Origin: Domibacillus tundrae
Lineage (GTDB): Bacteria > Bacillota > Bacilli > Bacillales > Domibacillaceae
Length of the DNA: 64,000 nucleotides
Assembly (NCBI RefSeq): GCF_000970675.1
Contig: NZ_LAJA01000011.1
Coordinates: 19,972 to 83,971 of the forward strand
Direction of reading: 5' to 3'
Numbering within the stretch: the stretch's first letter is position 1; every line of letters starts with the position of its first letter. The notes under the pieces were generated by a model. It did not search any database, was not told the origin of the DNA, and saw nothing but the letters and a program-made list of their open reading frames with translations. A program made the translations under genes and the position numbers. Below are positions 21,248-33,440 of this stretch, in pieces.

Positions 21248-22513
21248 ATGAACGTACTAGTAGTTGGACGCGGTGGACGCGAACACGCAATTTGCAAAAA
21301 AGTGGCGGAAAGCCCGCTCGTTGAAAACGTCTTTTGCGCGCCGGGAAATGCCGGCATCGGCCGCGATGCAAGCATTGTGAACATTGATGAAATGAACTTT
21401 GCGGACATTGCCTCTTTTGCGAAAGAGCAAAACGTTGGTCTTGTGATCATCGGTCCTGAAAATCCACTTTCTGCTGGTATCACGGATTATCTGGAGCAAG
21501 AAGGCTTAAAAGTATTTGGTCCGAAACAAAACGCAGCTATTTTAGAAGGCAGCAAATCTTTCTCAAAAATGATGATGGAAAAGTACAACATTCCAACAGC
21601 CCGCTACCAGTCGTTTGAAGACTATGATGCAGCGAAAGCATACATTGAGCAAGAAGGCGCGCCGATCGTATTGAAAGCGGACGGTCTGGCAGCTGGAAAA
21701 GGCGTTACCGTTGCGATGACGCTTGAAGAAGCACTTGCGTCTCTTGATGACATGATGCTCGATAAAAAATTCGGTGATGCATCTGCCCGTGTGGTCGTGG
21801 AGCAATATTTGCAGGGAGAAGAATATTCTCTTATGGCATTTGTACATGGTGAAAACGTCTATCCGATGGAAGCGGCGCAGGATCATAAGCGCGCGTTTGA
21901 CAATGATGAAGGCCCGAACACTGGCGGTATGGGTGCGTATTCACCGGTGCCGCACATTTCGCAGGCGATTAACGACCAATCCGTTGAAGACATTATCCGT
22001 CCAATCGCAAAAGGCATGGTTGTGGAAGGACGTTCGTTTACAGGGATCGTTTTCGCTGGTTTAATGCTGACAGAAGAAGGACCAAAAACGATCGAATTTA
22101 ATGCCCGTTTTGGTGATCCAGAAACGCAGGTTGTCCTGCCACGGTTGGAAAATGATCTCGTTCAAGTGATGCTGGACGTGCTTGACGGCAAAGATCCAGA
22201 ACTGACATGGAAAGACGAGTCGGTTCTTGGCATCGTTTTGGCAGCAAAAGGCTACCCGGAAGCATATGAAAAAGGCCATGAACTAAAAGGGCTTGATGCG
22301 ATTGATGCCGGGTCTGTTATTCATGCGGGCACGTATTCAGACACGGATGTGATTCGCGCAAATGGCGGTCGTGTTCTGCTTGTAACAGGAAGCGGATCAA
22401 ATCCAACAGAAGCGCAGAAGCATGCGTACGAAAAGATGCAGCATGTCGATACGGAACACTTCTTTTTCCGCAGCGATATCGGCAGCCGTGCGATTGCGAA
22501 AGCTGGTTTGTAA
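21248..22513 (+). CDS. purD: GAR synthetase
   Basis: PurD joins phosphoribosylamine and glycine with ATP. The 421-residue ATP-grasp enzyme starts MNVLVVGRGGREHAI and has VLKADGLAAGKGV, the GPNTGGMGAYSP loop and EFNARFGDPETQ metal-binding motif. It is the last gene of the operon and is followed by a hairpin. Confidence 0.97.
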   Translation: MNVLVVGRGGREHAICKKVAESPLVENVFCAPGNAGIGRDASIVNIDEMNFADIASFAKEQNVGLVIIGPENPLSAGITDYLEQEGLKVFGPKQNAAILEGSKSFSKMMMEKYNIPTARYQSFEDYDAAKAYIEQEGAPIVLKADGLAAGKGVTVAMTLEEALASLDDMMLDKKFGDASARVVVEQYLQGEEYSLMAFVHGENVYPMEAAQDHKRAFDNDEGPNTGGMGAYSPVPHISQAINDQSVEDIIRPIAKGMVVEGRSFTGIVFAGLMLTEEGPKTIEFNARFGDPETQVVLPRLENDLVQVMLDVLDGKDPELTWKDESVLGIVLAAKGYPEAYEKGHELKGLDAIDAGSVIHAGTYSDTDVIRANGGRVLLVTGSGSNPTEAQKHAYEKMQHVDTEHFFFRSDIGSRAIAKAGL

Positions 22514-22520
22514 GAAGGAA

Positions 22521-22550
22521 GAGGCTGTCTCATCATGAGGCAGCCTCTTT
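22521..22550 (+). terminator. terminator of the pur operon
   Basis: A 12-bp stem (GAGGCTGTCTCA with TGAGGCAGCCTC, one G-U pair) lies 7 bp after the purD stop. The T run is short (TTT), so termination may be incomplete. Confidence 0.7.
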
Positions 22551-22753
22551 GATTATAACGGCTCAAGCTGTGCAAATTACGTTATTTGTTTTGCTTTAAT
22601 TGGGACATGAATAAATTCCTATTTTTCAATTTGTCCCGAAAATCAGACTAATGCAAGTTTCTCGCCAAAAGTTCGAACTTTTTTCACAAAATCAACTATT
22701 CTTTAGTGCGTTATTAGTACGATATATGTTACGATGAATAAAATTACATAAAT

Positions 22754-22767
22754 TGAAAGCGATATCA
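22754..22767 (+). promoter_or_regulatory. cre site upstream of yerA
   Basis: TGAAAGCGATATCA matches the CcpA consensus TGWAANCGNTNWCA at every defined position. It ends 21 bp before the yerA ATG, a position that fits repression by blocking transcription or its start. Confidence 0.65.
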
Positions 22768-22787
22768 TTTTGAGAGGAACGATTGTA

Positions 22788-24524
22788 ATGTCTGATATAA
22801 AACATAAATGGAAAAATAAACAAATACGCGACCAGATTGCTGTTATTGACCGAAAAAAATCACCCACGCTTGTTTTGAAAAATGCCCGCTATCTTCATTC
22901 AGCACTGAAGCGGTGGCTGACAGGGAACATTTGGATATATGAAAACCGCATCGTGTACATTGGCAGTGCAATGCCTCGATCAGCTGATGAAATTTATGAT
23001 TGCACCGGTAAAACAGTTGTACCCGGGTACATAGAGCCGCACGTCCACCCGTTTATGCTGTATAATCCTAAGACGTTTGCGGAATATGCTGCAAAACGCG
23101 GAACAACTACCCTGGTTAATGATAACTTAATGATGTTGCTGGCACTCGAAAAAAAGAAAGCGTTTTCCTTAATAGAAGAATTAAACAAGCAGCCAGTATC
23201 GATGTACTGGTGGTGCCGGTACGATGCTCAGACAGAACTGGACAATGAAGATGAGATATTAGGGAACGGCACAATAAATTCTTGGCTGGAAAATGAAAAT
23301 GTCCTTCAGGGCGGTGAATTAACAAGCTGGCCAAAGCTGTTGGACGGTGACGATATGATACTGTACTGGATGCAGGAAACGAGAGGAATGAAAAAACGGA
23401 TTGAAGGGCATTTTCCTGGAGCTTCTGAAAGAACATTGGCAAAAATGGCTTTATTCGGGGCGGATGGCGATCATGAGTCTATGACAGGAGAAGATGTTAG
23501 AAGACGGCTTATGAATGGAATGATGGTGACGCTCCGACATTCATCAATTCGTCCGGATTTAGAAAAACTTCTGACAGAGATGAAAGAGATGGATCTTGAT
23601 CAATATGACATGATGATGTTTACAACGGACGGATCATCTCCGGCTTTTTATGTAGATGGCATTATTGATAAAATGATCCAGATAGCCATTAATCATGGCG
23701 TTCCGCCGATTGATGCGTATCATATGGCTTCTTATAATGCGGCCCGCTACTATCGAATGGAACATTTGCATGGTATGATCGCACCGGGGCGCATAGCCAG
23801 TGTTAATATTTTAACGGATGAATTTCATCCGAATCCGGAAGCCGTCGTCTCTAATGGCATATGGGTTAAAAAGAATGAAATGGATACGGATCCTTTTCCT
23901 GATGTAAATTGGCAGATGTTTGGTCATTCGAAAATGCAATTTAATTGGAATTTGATTGAAGATGATTTACAATTTTCGATGCCATTCGGAATTGAGATGG
24001 TGAATAACGTCATTACAAAACCGTGCAAAGTCATAAAAGATGTAGCGGGCGAGCATTTCTACATGGATGACGACCAAAATTATCTTGTGCTTCTTGATTA
24101 TGAAGGAGAATGGCGTGTTAATACAACGATTAAAGGATTTGCGACCGATATACAAGGGTTTGCGTCTTCGTTTTCCAGCACGGAGGACATTCTTTTGATC
24201 GGCTCATCTAAAATAGAAATGCGCCGTGCATTTGAGCGAATGCAGGAACTTGGCGGCGGCATTGTGCTTGCGGAAAATGGGGAAGTTATCCACGAAATCC
24301 CGCTTCCGTTATCAGGAATTATGTCCGATCAGCCCTTCGAGGTTGTTGTCGAACAGGAGTTAAAACTAAGAGAATTGCTGTCGGAGCGCGGTTATCGATA
24401 CGAGGACCCTATTTATTCTTTGCTGTTTTTAACATCTACCCATTTGCCTTATATCAGGATTACATCGCGAGGGATGTATGACGTCATGAAGAAAACGGTA
24501 CTCTTTCCGACGATAATGCGTTAA
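22788..24524 (+). CDS. yerA: adenine deaminase family amidohydrolase YerA
   Basis: The 578-residue protein belongs to the metal-dependent amidohydrolase superfamily, with the first metal ligands His85 and His87 in GYIEPHVHPFM and the adenine-deaminase-type C-terminal domain. The homologue YerA of B. subtilis sits at the same place and is annotated as a putative adenine deaminase; the true substrate is not settled. The ATG at 22788 is preferred because GAGAGG lies 10 bp upstream. Codon and operon context differ from the pur genes: it has its own leader and a cre site. Confidence 0.85.
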   Translation: MSDIKHKWKNKQIRDQIAVIDRKKSPTLVLKNARYLHSALKRWLTGNIWIYENRIVYIGSAMPRSADEIYDCTGKTVVPGYIEPHVHPFMLYNPKTFAEYAAKRGTTTLVNDNLMMLLALEKKKAFSLIEELNKQPVSMYWWCRYDAQTELDNEDEILGNGTINSWLENENVLQGGELTSWPKLLDGDDMILYWMQETRGMKKRIEGHFPGASERTLAKMALFGADGDHESMTGEDVRRRLMNGMMVTLRHSSIRPDLEKLLTEMKEMDLDQYDMMMFTTDGSSPAFYVDGIIDKMIQIAINHGVPPIDAYHMASYNAARYYRMEHLHGMIAPGRIASVNILTDEFHPNPEAVVSNGIWVKKNEMDTDPFPDVNWQMFGHSKMQFNWNLIEDDLQFSMPFGIEMVNNVITKPCKVIKDVAGEHFYMDDDQNYLVLLDYEGEWRVNTTIKGFATDIQGFASSFSSTEDILLIGSSKIEMRRAFERMQELGGGIVLAENGEVIHEIPLPLSGIMSDQPFEVVVEQELKLRELLSERGYRYEDPIYSLLFLTSTHLPYIRITSRGMYDVMKKTVLFPTIMR

Positions 24525-24558
24525 AATAGTAAAGTAAAACTATTTTCGGAGTGTCGAT

Positions 24559-25536
24559 ATGAGAAAAAAATGGATGGCAATGGCCACAGCGGCCATTTTG
24601 ATCAGCGGCTGTGCAAGTGCTGAGCCTGCCAATACAAATGTACAAAGAAACGAAATCAACCCTTTAACTGGTGTGGAGTCATCTGATACAGAACATCGGA
24701 CCATGGCAGTTGTCGTCAGCAATCATCCTTTCGCCCGTCCGCAAACGGCTCTTGATGAAGCAGACATGGTCTATGAAGTTTTAACAGAAGGCGGGATTAC
24801 CCGCTTTTTAGCGCTTTATCAAAGCGAATATCCGGACAAAATTGGACCGGTCCGCAGTGCACGTGATTATTTTATTGATCTTGCAGAAGGGTATAATGCG
24901 TTATTTTTAGCTCACGGCTACAGTCCGGAGGCGCAGGAAATTCTTTTGTCTGGTGAAATCGATCAGCTAAATGGCATCCAGTATGACGGAGATGTCTTTA
25001 AGCGGGACAGCTCACGGAAAGCGCCTCATAACTCGTATGTGGATGTTGAAGAAGCGTTGGATATGGCGGAACAAAAAGGCTACAGCCTGGACAAAGCACC
25101 ATCGCGTCTTTCATTTTTATCAAATAAAGAAAAAATGTCACTGACCGGTGAGCCCGCTGCCGCGTTTTCGATTCGTCCGTCTTCAAATGACTTGTTTGAA
25201 TCGGCGTATGAGTTTGATGGCGATTCCTATCATCGATCCATTGGCGGCACAGATATAGAGGCGGACAATATTTTTATTATCGAAGCGGACCATCGCGTTG
25301 TCGATGCTAAAGGGCGTCTGGATATTGATTTGAAGTCCGGTGGTGACGCATTTCTTATTCAGGACGGCGTGTTGAATTTGGTGAGGTGGCGTAATCAAAA
25401 CGGTCGAATTATTCCATACACAGAAAATGGTGCAGCATTTGTGCCAGGCAAAACGTGGATTCATGTCGTGCCGGCATCAAGAGGGTTAAACAAAGCAGTT
25501 AATGTGGAAATAGACGGTGAAGGGAATGGAAGCTGA
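24559..25536 (+). CDS. yerB: DUF3048 lipoprotein YerB
   Basis: The 325-residue protein has a short lipoprotein signal (MRKKWMAMATAAILISGC), with lipidated Cys18, so it should be anchored outside the cytoplasmic membrane. The rest is a DUF3048 domain with the segments NHPFARPQTALDEADMVYE and IGPVRSARDYF. Function is unknown. It is followed 2 bp later by yerC, and the yerB-yerC-pcrB order is the same as in B. subtilis. Confidence 0.88.
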   Translation: MRKKWMAMATAAILISGCASAEPANTNVQRNEINPLTGVESSDTEHRTMAVVVSNHPFARPQTALDEADMVYEVLTEGGITRFLALYQSEYPDKIGPVRSARDYFIDLAEGYNALFLAHGYSPEAQEILLSGEIDQLNGIQYDGDVFKRDSSRKAPHNSYVDVEEALDMAEQKGYSLDKAPSRLSFLSNKEKMSLTGEPAAAFSIRPSSNDLFESAYEFDGDSYHRSIGGTDIEADNIFIIEADHRVVDAKGRLDIDLKSGGDAFLIQDGVLNLVRWRNQNGRIIPYTENGAAFVPGKTWIHVVPASRGLNKAVNVEIDGEGNGS

Positions 25537-25538
25537 TT

Positions 25539-25838
25539 ATGCAAATAGATAAATTGCGCGGAAAAGGGCTGGACCAGCTTTTTCAGGCAGTCCTCTCATT
25601 AAAAGACATGGAAGAATGCTATCGGTTTTTCGATGATTTATGCACCGTGAATGAAATTCAGTCACTGGCCCAGCGGCTTGAAGTGGCACGTATGCTTCAA
25701 GACGGCAAAACGTATCATAAAATTGAAACAGAAACCGGCGCGTCGACCGCCACAATCTCCCGCGTTAAACGATGCTTAAATTACGGAAACGACGGCTACG
25801 AATTTGTGCTGAAGCGTGTTCATAATAAAGAAGAATAA
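25539..25838 (+). CDS. yerC: TrpR-like DNA-binding protein YerC
   Basis: The 99-residue protein contains a TrpR/YerC-type helix-turn-helix (EIQSLAQRLEVARML ... ETGASTATISRVKRCL). It is a probable small repressor; no ligand is known. It lies 2 bp after yerB and ends at a strong terminator. Confidence 0.9.
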   Translation: MQIDKLRGKGLDQLFQAVLSLKDMEECYRFFDDLCTVNEIQSLAQRLEVARMLQDGKTYHKIETETGASTATISRVKRCLNYGNDGYEFVLKRVHNKEE

Positions 25839-25841
25839 GAA

Positions 25842-25876
25842 AAAAGCAGTCTCTTTAGCAGAGCTGCTTTTTTCTT
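25842..25876 (+). terminator. intrinsic terminator after yerC
   Basis: AAAAAGCAG / CTGCTTTTT stem with an inner CTCT/AGAG pair and a T run. Confidence 0.85.
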
Positions 25877-25954
25877 TGTTTTCACAAGCTGCTGTTTACG
25901 TTCAGAATGGAATGATCACATGCGCGCTGAACGAATGAACCAGGGTCGGTTTCG

Positions 25955-25963
25955 TGATATAAT
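25955..25963 (+). promoter_or_regulatory. extended -10 promoter of pcrB
   Basis: TGATATAAT, an extended -10 with a perfect TATAAT, 35 bp before the pcrB start. The -35 region is weak. Confidence 0.55.
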
Positions 25964-25998
25964 ACGAAGTTGTAATTGAATGATTGGAGGCATCCTGC

Positions 25999-26697
25999 AT
26001 GTATGATGTTCGCGAATGGCGGCATGTGTTTAAATTAGATCCGAATAAAGAAATAGATGATGAATTGCTTGAGCGTGTGTGCGAGTCTGGAACAGATGCA
26101 ATTGTGGTAGGCGGTTCAGACGGTGTGACGCTTGATAATGTGCTGGAATTAATGGTTCGCGTACGGCGGTTTCCGCTTCCGTGTGTGTTGGAAGTCTCTT
26201 CTCTTGAGATGGTGACACCGGGTTTTGATTTATATTTTATCCCGGCCGTTCTGAATACAACAGAAGCAGACTGGATTACCGGTCTTCATTTTGAAGCAAT
26301 GAAAGAATATGGGGAGCTTATGAATCCGGATGAACTGGTTGTGGAAGGGTATTGTATCGCAAACCCTGAATGCAAGGCGGCGAAACTGACCGGTGCTTTG
26401 AAAAAACCGGAGGCGGAGGATATCTCAGCTTATGCACGATTGGCCGGTCACTTATGGAAGCTGCCAATTTTTTATTTAGAGTACAGCGGCATGTATGGCG
26501 ACGTAAAAGCTGTCCAAAAAGCAGCGGATATATTATCGGAAACAAAGACGACGTTTTTCTATGGAGGCGGCATTAAAACGGCTGAACAGGCGAAAGAGAT
26601 GGGGCAGTACGCCAATGTCGTTGTGGTTGGCAATGCCATATATGATTTTCCAGAAGAAGCATTAAAAACCGTTACAGCGGTAAAAAATAGTGTATAA
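25999..26697 (+). CDS. pcrB: heptaprenylglyceryl phosphate synthase
   Basis: PcrB transfers a heptaprenyl group to sn-glycerol-1-phosphate, making an archaeal-type ether lipid precursor in Bacillus. The 232-residue TIM-barrel protein starts MYDVREWRHVFKLDPNKE and has VVGGSDGVT, EGYCIANPECKAA, YLEYSGMYGD and FYGGGIKT phosphate-binding loops. The ATG at 25999 follows TTGGAGG and gives the family start. It is transcribed toward pcrA. Confidence 0.95.
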   Translation: MYDVREWRHVFKLDPNKEIDDELLERVCESGTDAIVVGGSDGVTLDNVLELMVRVRRFPLPCVLEVSSLEMVTPGFDLYFIPAVLNTTEADWITGLHFEAMKEYGELMNPDELVVEGYCIANPECKAAKLTGALKKPEAEDISAYARLAGHLWKLPIFYLEYSGMYGDVKAVQKAADILSETKTTFFYGGGIKTAEQAKEMGQYANVVVVGNAIYDFPEEALKTVTAVKNSV

Positions 26698-26730
26698 TAA
26701 AGAACAAATGTTCCGAATGGTGGTGGCAGA

Positions 26731-28923
26731 ATGCAATTTTTAACAGATCGACTATTAAACGGCTTAAATCCGGAGCAGCAGGAAGCCGTCAAGACGACAG
26801 AAGGACCGCTTCTCATTATGGCCGGTGCAGGCTCCGGCAAAACGCGCGTCCTGACGCACCGAATTGCGTATTTAATTGTCGAAAAAGAAGTGAACCCGTA
26901 CAACATTTTGGCTCTCACGTTCACAAATAAAGCGTCACGTGAAATGAAAGATCGGATTGGCGCCCTGCTTGGCGGCGCGTCGGAAGAAATCTGGATGTCG
27001 ACGTTTCACTCAATGTGTGTGCGTATTTTGCGCCGCGACATTGACCGAATCGGCTACAGCCGCAATTTTACGATTTTAGATACAGCAGATCAATTGTCGG
27101 TTTTGAAAAGCATTTTAAAAGACCAAAACATTGACCCGAAAAAATTTGATCCGCGTGCGCTGCTTGGCGCCATCAGCTCATCTAAAAATATCTTAGTTGA
27201 TGCGGCGGCATTTGCACGTCAGCAAGGCGGCTATACGGATAAGGTGACGTCAGATGTGTACACCGAATATGAGAGGCGCTTAAAGAAAAACAACGCGCTT
27301 GATTTTGATGATTTGATTATGCTGACGATCCGCTTGTTTGAACGCGTACCGGAAGTGCTTGAATTTTACCAGCGTAAATTCCAATATATTCATGTGGATG
27401 AGTATCAGGATACAAATAAATCACAGTACACACTTGTCAAGCAATTGGCGAGCCGATTTCAAAATCTGTGTGTTGTCGGGGACAGCGATCAGTCGATTTA
27501 TCGCTGGCGCGGAGCGGATATCGCTAACATTCTATCGTTTGAAAAAGATTATCCGCATGCAAAAGCAATCTTCCTGGAGCAAAATTACCGTTCCACGAAG
27601 CGGATTTTGCAGGCGGCGAATGAAGTCATTGAAAAAAATTCGAACCGCAAGCCGAAAAAGCTTTGGACGGAAAATGCCGATGGGAAAAAAATCGCTTATT
27701 TCCGAGCGGACAGTGAACGGACCGAAGCGGAGTTTGTTGCCGGGAAAGTAAAAGAGCTTTCTGCCATAGGAAGAAAACAGTCCGATTTTGCGGTGCTGTA
27801 CCGTACCAATGCCCAGTCGCGTTTGATTGAGGAAACACTCATGAAATCAAACATTGACTACACAATCGTTGGCGGCATTAAGTTCTATGACCGAAAAGAA
27901 ATTAAAGATTTGCTCGCGTATTTACGGCTTATTGCTAATCCGGACGATGACATCAGCTTATCGCGGGTCATCAATGTGCCAAAACGAGGTCTTGGCTCCA
28001 CATCGCTTGATAAAATTGCCCGCTACGCGCAGGAGCACGACATTTCCATGTACCAGGCGCTTGCCGAAGTAGACTTTATCGGCTTGAGCGGAAAAGCAGC
28101 TAATGCGGCAGCGGATTTTCGGGATATCATTCATATTTACACGCAGCAGCAGGAATACCTTTCCGTTTCAGAGCTTGTTGAACAAGTGATTGACCGGACC
28201 GGATATGTCGATATGCTGGCAGCGGAAAAAACAATTGAATCACAGACGCGGATTGAAAATATTGAAGAGTTTTTGTCCGTTACGAAATCATTTGAAGAGT
28301 CAAGTGAAGACAAAACGCTGATCGCGTTTTTAACCGATCTTGCTCTTGTTGCCGATATCGATCAGCTTGGCAAAGAAGAGGAATCGACAGAGTCTGTTGT
28401 TCTAATGACACTTCACTCCGCCAAAGGACTTGAATTCCCAGTCGTCTTTTTGATCGGCATGGAAGAAGGAGTCTTTCCGCACAGCCGCTCGCTTATGGAC
28501 GAAGAAGAAATGGAAGAAGAACGCCGTCTCGCCTACGTCGGCATCACACGTGCGGAGAATGAGCTGTATATAACCAATGCGGAAATGCGGACCCTGTATG
28601 GGAGAACGAATATGAACCCGGTGTCTCGTTTTATTAGTGAAATTCCCGAAGATTTGCTGGAATCCGAAAATCCGAAGCAGCAGTCAAGAAAACAAATGCC
28701 ATTTGGCCAGAAAACGCGTCCAGCCGTGACAAGACCGCAAAACAATGCAGCTGCACAGCTGAACTGGCGTGTGGGCGACAAAGCGGTACACAAAAAATGG
28801 GGCACAGGAACGGTTGTGGCAGTAAAGGGAAGCGGAGACAGCACCGAACTGGATATTGCGTTTCCGAGCCCGACAGGCATCAAAAGGCTTCTCGCGCAAT
28901 TTGCACCGATTGAAAAGATTTAA
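26731..28923 (+). CDS. pcrA: ATP-dependent DNA helicase PcrA
   Basis: PcrA is the essential 3'-5' superfamily 1 helicase of Gram-positive bacteria, used in repair and in removing RecA and transcription obstacles. The 730-residue protein has Walker [10 protein letters not shown], the DEYQDTN box, [25 protein letters not shown] and [14 protein letters not shown] motifs in order. The C-terminus has the Tudor-like domain ([18 protein letters not shown]) that contacts RNA polymerase in related helicases. Upstream is pcrB and downstream ligA. Confidence 0.97.
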   Translation: MQFLTDRLLNGLNPEQQEAVKTTEGPLLIMAGAGSGKTRVLTHRIAYLIVEKEVNPYNILALTFTNKASREMKDRIGALLGGASEEIWMSTFHSMCVRILRRDIDRIGYSRNFTILDTADQLSVLKSILKDQNIDPKKFDPRALLGAISSSKNILVDAAAFARQQGGYTDKVTSDVYTEYERRLKKNNALDFDDLIMLTIRLFERVPEVLEFYQRKFQYIHVDEYQDTNKSQYTLVKQLASRFQNLCVVGDSDQSIYRWRGADIANILSFEKDYPHAKAIFLEQNYRSTKRILQAANEVIEKNSNRKPKKLWTENADGKKIAYFRADSERTEAEFVAGKVKELSAIGRKQSDFAVLYRTNAQSRLIEETLMKSNIDYTIVGGIKFYDRKEIKDLLAYLRLIANPDDDISLSRVINVPKRGLGSTSLDKIARYAQEHDISMYQALAEVDFIGLSGKAANAAADFRDIIHIYTQQQEYLSVSELVEQVIDRTGYVDMLAAEKTIESQTRIENIEEFLSVTKSFEESSEDKTLIAFLTDLALVADIDQLGKEEESTESVVLMTLHSAKGLEFPVVFLIGMEEGVFPHSRSLMDEEEMEEERRLAYVGITRAENELYITNAEMRTLYGRTNMNPVSRFISEIPEDLLESENPKQQSRKQMPFGQKTRPAVTRPQNNAAAQLNWRVGDKAVHKKWGTGTVVAVKGSGDSTELDIAFPSPTGIKRLLAQFAPIEKI

Positions 28924-28976
28924 GGATCATTTGGGCCCGAGATCGGTTTGCAATTCTTAGAAAGGAGAGTGTATAA

Positions 28977-30986
<2,010 letters not shown>

Positions 30987-30998
30987 GAGGTGGCTTTT

Positions 30999-32168
30999 TT
31001 GAAAAAGAAATGGGTTCTGGCGGCAATATCCGCCATGATGCTTGCAAGCGGATGTGCACCGGCACTGCAGAACGATGACGAAGTAATACAGGGAAATGGA
31101 GACGAAACAACGGCGGTTATACCAACATATCAAATTTCGGAGAACTTTTATCGGACGATTGTGCCGTTTGAGCCAGGCAAAGCACGTGGGCTCGTCGTCT
31201 CTAATTTAAATACGCGCTATGATATTGTAGAATTTGAAACTGGCTTAATGCGGATTGCACAGGAAAATTTTTCGCCGGATAATTTCTTTTTTCAGGAAGG
31301 ACAAGCGCTTGAAGAAGATGTCGTCCGGTCGTGGCTGCGCAGAAAATATACAGATGCGCAGTTGAAAGAAAATGAATTGAAAGCGGAAGAAAACCTTGGC
31401 CTTAATCCGATTGATACAGGAGAAGGATCGGTGGAAGAACGTAACGAGCGGGCACCGATTTATTTGGCGCATATTATGGAGCAGGATTATTTAACGAAAA
31501 AAGAAGATAATTCACTGCAGCTTGATGGAATGGTCATCGGGCTCGCTCTCAATTCTGTTCATTATTATCAAAAAGAACAATACGGCGCACAGTATGAATT
31601 TACGATTCCTGACGAAAAAATCGAAGAAGAAGGCAAAAAAATAGCTGCACAGGTCGCTTCACGCCTTCGTGCCATGGATAAAACGAAAAATATTCCGATT
31701 ACGATCGCCTTGTTCCAACAGGCTCCGCAAAATTCAGTGACAGCGGGTAATTTTATCGCGTATACGCATCTTGATGCAGGCGATGCAGACACCTCGGATT
31801 GGAAAGCAATAGACGAGGAATATGTTCTGTTCCCGTCCAATGCCGCAGAAGAAGATCACCGTGAAGATTCAACGTATTTTGCCAACTTCAAACAGGACAT
31901 TGAAACGTATTTCGATAACTTTAATGGGGTAATCGGCCGTGGATTATACAGTGGAGAAGAGCTGACGAGCTTAAAAATTGATATTCCGATTCAATTTTAC
32001 GGAAAAGCGGAAGCGATTGGCTTTACACAATATGTGACCGGTCTTGTAATGGAGCACTTCCCAGCATATATCCCCGTACAAGTGAGCATTACGTCTACGA
32101 GCGGCCCAGAAGCGCTTATTGTCAAAGAAGCTAATGCGGAAGAGCCGTATGTCCATATTTACGAATAA
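30999..32168 (+). CDS. yerH: CamS sex-pheromone-precursor lipoprotein family (YerH)
   Basis: The protein has 389 residues from a TTG start at 30999, chosen because AGAGGTGG lies 5-12 bp upstream and the signal sequence then begins with KKKW. A GTG at 30990 overlaps that ribosome site and is less likely. The lipobox LASGC places the lipidated Cys at residue 19. The rest matches the CamS family, whose signal peptides give rise to pheromones in enterococci and staphylococci; its role in Bacillus is unknown. It is the last gene of the pcrB-pcrA-ligA-yerH run. Confidence 0.9.
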   Translation: MKKKWVLAAISAMMLASGCAPALQNDDEVIQGNGDETTAVIPTYQISENFYRTIVPFEPGKARGLVVSNLNTRYDIVEFETGLMRIAQENFSPDNFFFQEGQALEEDVVRSWLRRKYTDAQLKENELKAEENLGLNPIDTGEGSVEERNERAPIYLAHIMEQDYLTKKEDNSLQLDGMVIGLALNSVHYYQKEQYGAQYEFTIPDEKIEEEGKKIAAQVASRLRAMDKTKNIPITIALFQQAPQNSVTAGNFIAYTHLDAGDADTSDWKAIDEEYVLFPSNAAEEDHREDSTYFANFKQDIETYFDNFNGVIGRGLYSGEELTSLKIDIPIQFYGKAEAIGFTQYVTGLVMEHFPAYIPVQVSITSTSGPEALIVKEANAEEPYVHIYE

Positions 32169-32171
32169 CTA

Positions 32172-32210
32172 AAAACCTGATTTGATAAATTTATCAAATC
32201 AGGTTTTTTA
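32172..32210. terminator. terminator after yerH
   Basis: A near-perfect 14-bp stem AACCTGATTTGATA / TATCAAATCAGGTT followed by T on the + strand; the A run before it would also allow termination on the minus strand. Confidence 0.85.
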
Positions 32211-32285
32211 TTTGCCAGAACAAAAAATGTTGCGCCATAGCAACAGTTAGCATACACTAATAAAAAAATGAAGAGGGGGGCGAAT

Positions 32286-33095
32286 ATGGACGGTAATGTA
32301 TTATTCGCGCTTAGCCTGACGTTATTTGCTGGTCTTGCTACGGGTATTGGCAGCGCGCTGGCGTTTTTTACGTCCCGCACGAATACAAAGTTTCTTGCCT
32401 GGGCGCTTGGCTTTTCGGCCGGGGTAATGATTTACGTATCGATGATTGAAATTTTTGTGAAAGCAAAAGATGCACTCGTTACAGAACACGGTGATAAAAC
32501 GGGCTATTGGCTGACAGTTATCGGCTTCTTCGCCGGTATTGTAGTGATTGCGATCATTGATAAATTTATCCCATCAGCTGGGAATCCACATGAAACAAAA
32601 ACGGTAGAAGAATTTCATAAGGAACCGGGACACGACGAATATGCAAGGCTGAGAAAAATGGGTGTTTTCACTGCGATTGCCATTGCCATTCATAATTTTC
32701 CAGAAGGAATCGCAACCTTCGCATCGGCCATTCAAGATCCAAACCTGGGCATTGCGATCGCCGTTGCCGTGGCGATTCATAATATCCCAGAGGGCATTGC
32801 TGTTGCTGTACCTCTTTATTTTGCAACAGGGGACCGAAAAAAAGCCTTCAAATGGTCGTTTTTATCTGGCTTATCAGAGCCAGTCGGTGCGATTGTCGCC
32901 TGGCTCATTTTGATGCCGTATTTAACAGACACAATGTTTGGCATGATTTTCGCTGGTGTGGCTGGAATTATGGTGTTTATATCGCTTGATGAACTGCTGC
33001 CGGCCGCGCAAAAGTATGACCAAACCCATTTAGCCATTTACGGTGTTGTATCTGGAATGGCTGTGATGGCGATCAGCTTGCTGCTTCTTTTATAA
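32286..33095 (+). CDS. ZIP family metal transporter (ZupT-like)
   Basis: The 269-residue membrane protein has about eight hydrophobic segments and the two ZIP signatures HNFPEG and HNIPEG in the middle helices, which form the metal site. ZupT-type proteins bring zinc and other divalent metals into the cell. A short loop with His-rich and acidic residues lies before the first signature. The ATG at 32286 follows AGAGGGGG. Downstream is the terminator-flanked mobile element at 33132-33654. Confidence 0.92.
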   Translation: MDGNVLFALSLTLFAGLATGIGSALAFFTSRTNTKFLAWALGFSAGVMIYVSMIEIFVKAKDALVTEHGDKTGYWLTVIGFFAGIVVIAIIDKFIPSAGNPHETKTVEEFHKEPGHDEYARLRKMGVFTAIAIAIHNFPEGIATFASAIQDPNLGIAIAVAVAIHNIPEGIAVAVPLYFATGDRKKAFKWSFLSGLSEPVGAIVAWLILMPYLTDTMFGMIFAGVAGIMVFISLDELLPAAQKYDQTHLAIYGVVSGMAVMAISLLLLL

Positions 33096-33103
33096 AAATA
33101 AAA

Positions 33104-33131
33104 AAGCTGAAAGAGGCCATTCTTCCGGCTT
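33104..33131 (+). repeat. left copy of duplicated terminator hairpin
   Basis: A 28-bp sequence repeated at 33655-33682 with 26 of 28 bases identical. It contains the terminator hairpin but is cut off before the T run by the inserted element; the two differing bases weaken the stem. Confidence 0.85.
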
Positions 33132-33176
33132 CAGGCTGTCGACAAAGTCGTCAGTCTTTTTTTGAAGGGGCCGATA

Positions 33177-33298
33177 GGTGAAGCAAAAAGGACTTCGCTT
33201 TCCGCGGGCAGTGCGTGAGCTTCCTCGTTGCTCCCGCTCCTGTGGGGTCTCACGTCCACTGCTGTTCCCGCAGGAGTCTGCGTCCTTTTTGCTTCACC
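33177..33298. repeat. GC-rich dispersed repeat inside element, first copy
   Basis: A block containing GCTTTCCGCGGGCAGTGCGT and CCCGCAGGAGTCTGCGTCC, bounded by a perfect 17-bp inverted repeat (GGTGAAGCAAAAAGGAC at 33177-33193 and its complement at 33282-33298). Confidence 0.7.
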
Positions 33299-33440
33299 CC
33301 GTTTTTCGGCTGGCTTTTATTCGCGAAAAACGAATGGGGCATCGTAACGGTCCCGTTTCGGCGCTGTCGCCAGCGGAGCATGTCCCCATGAACCGGCTCT
33401 TTTATGCGCTGCTTTTATAGAAACAGCGGCAGCGGGCTTG

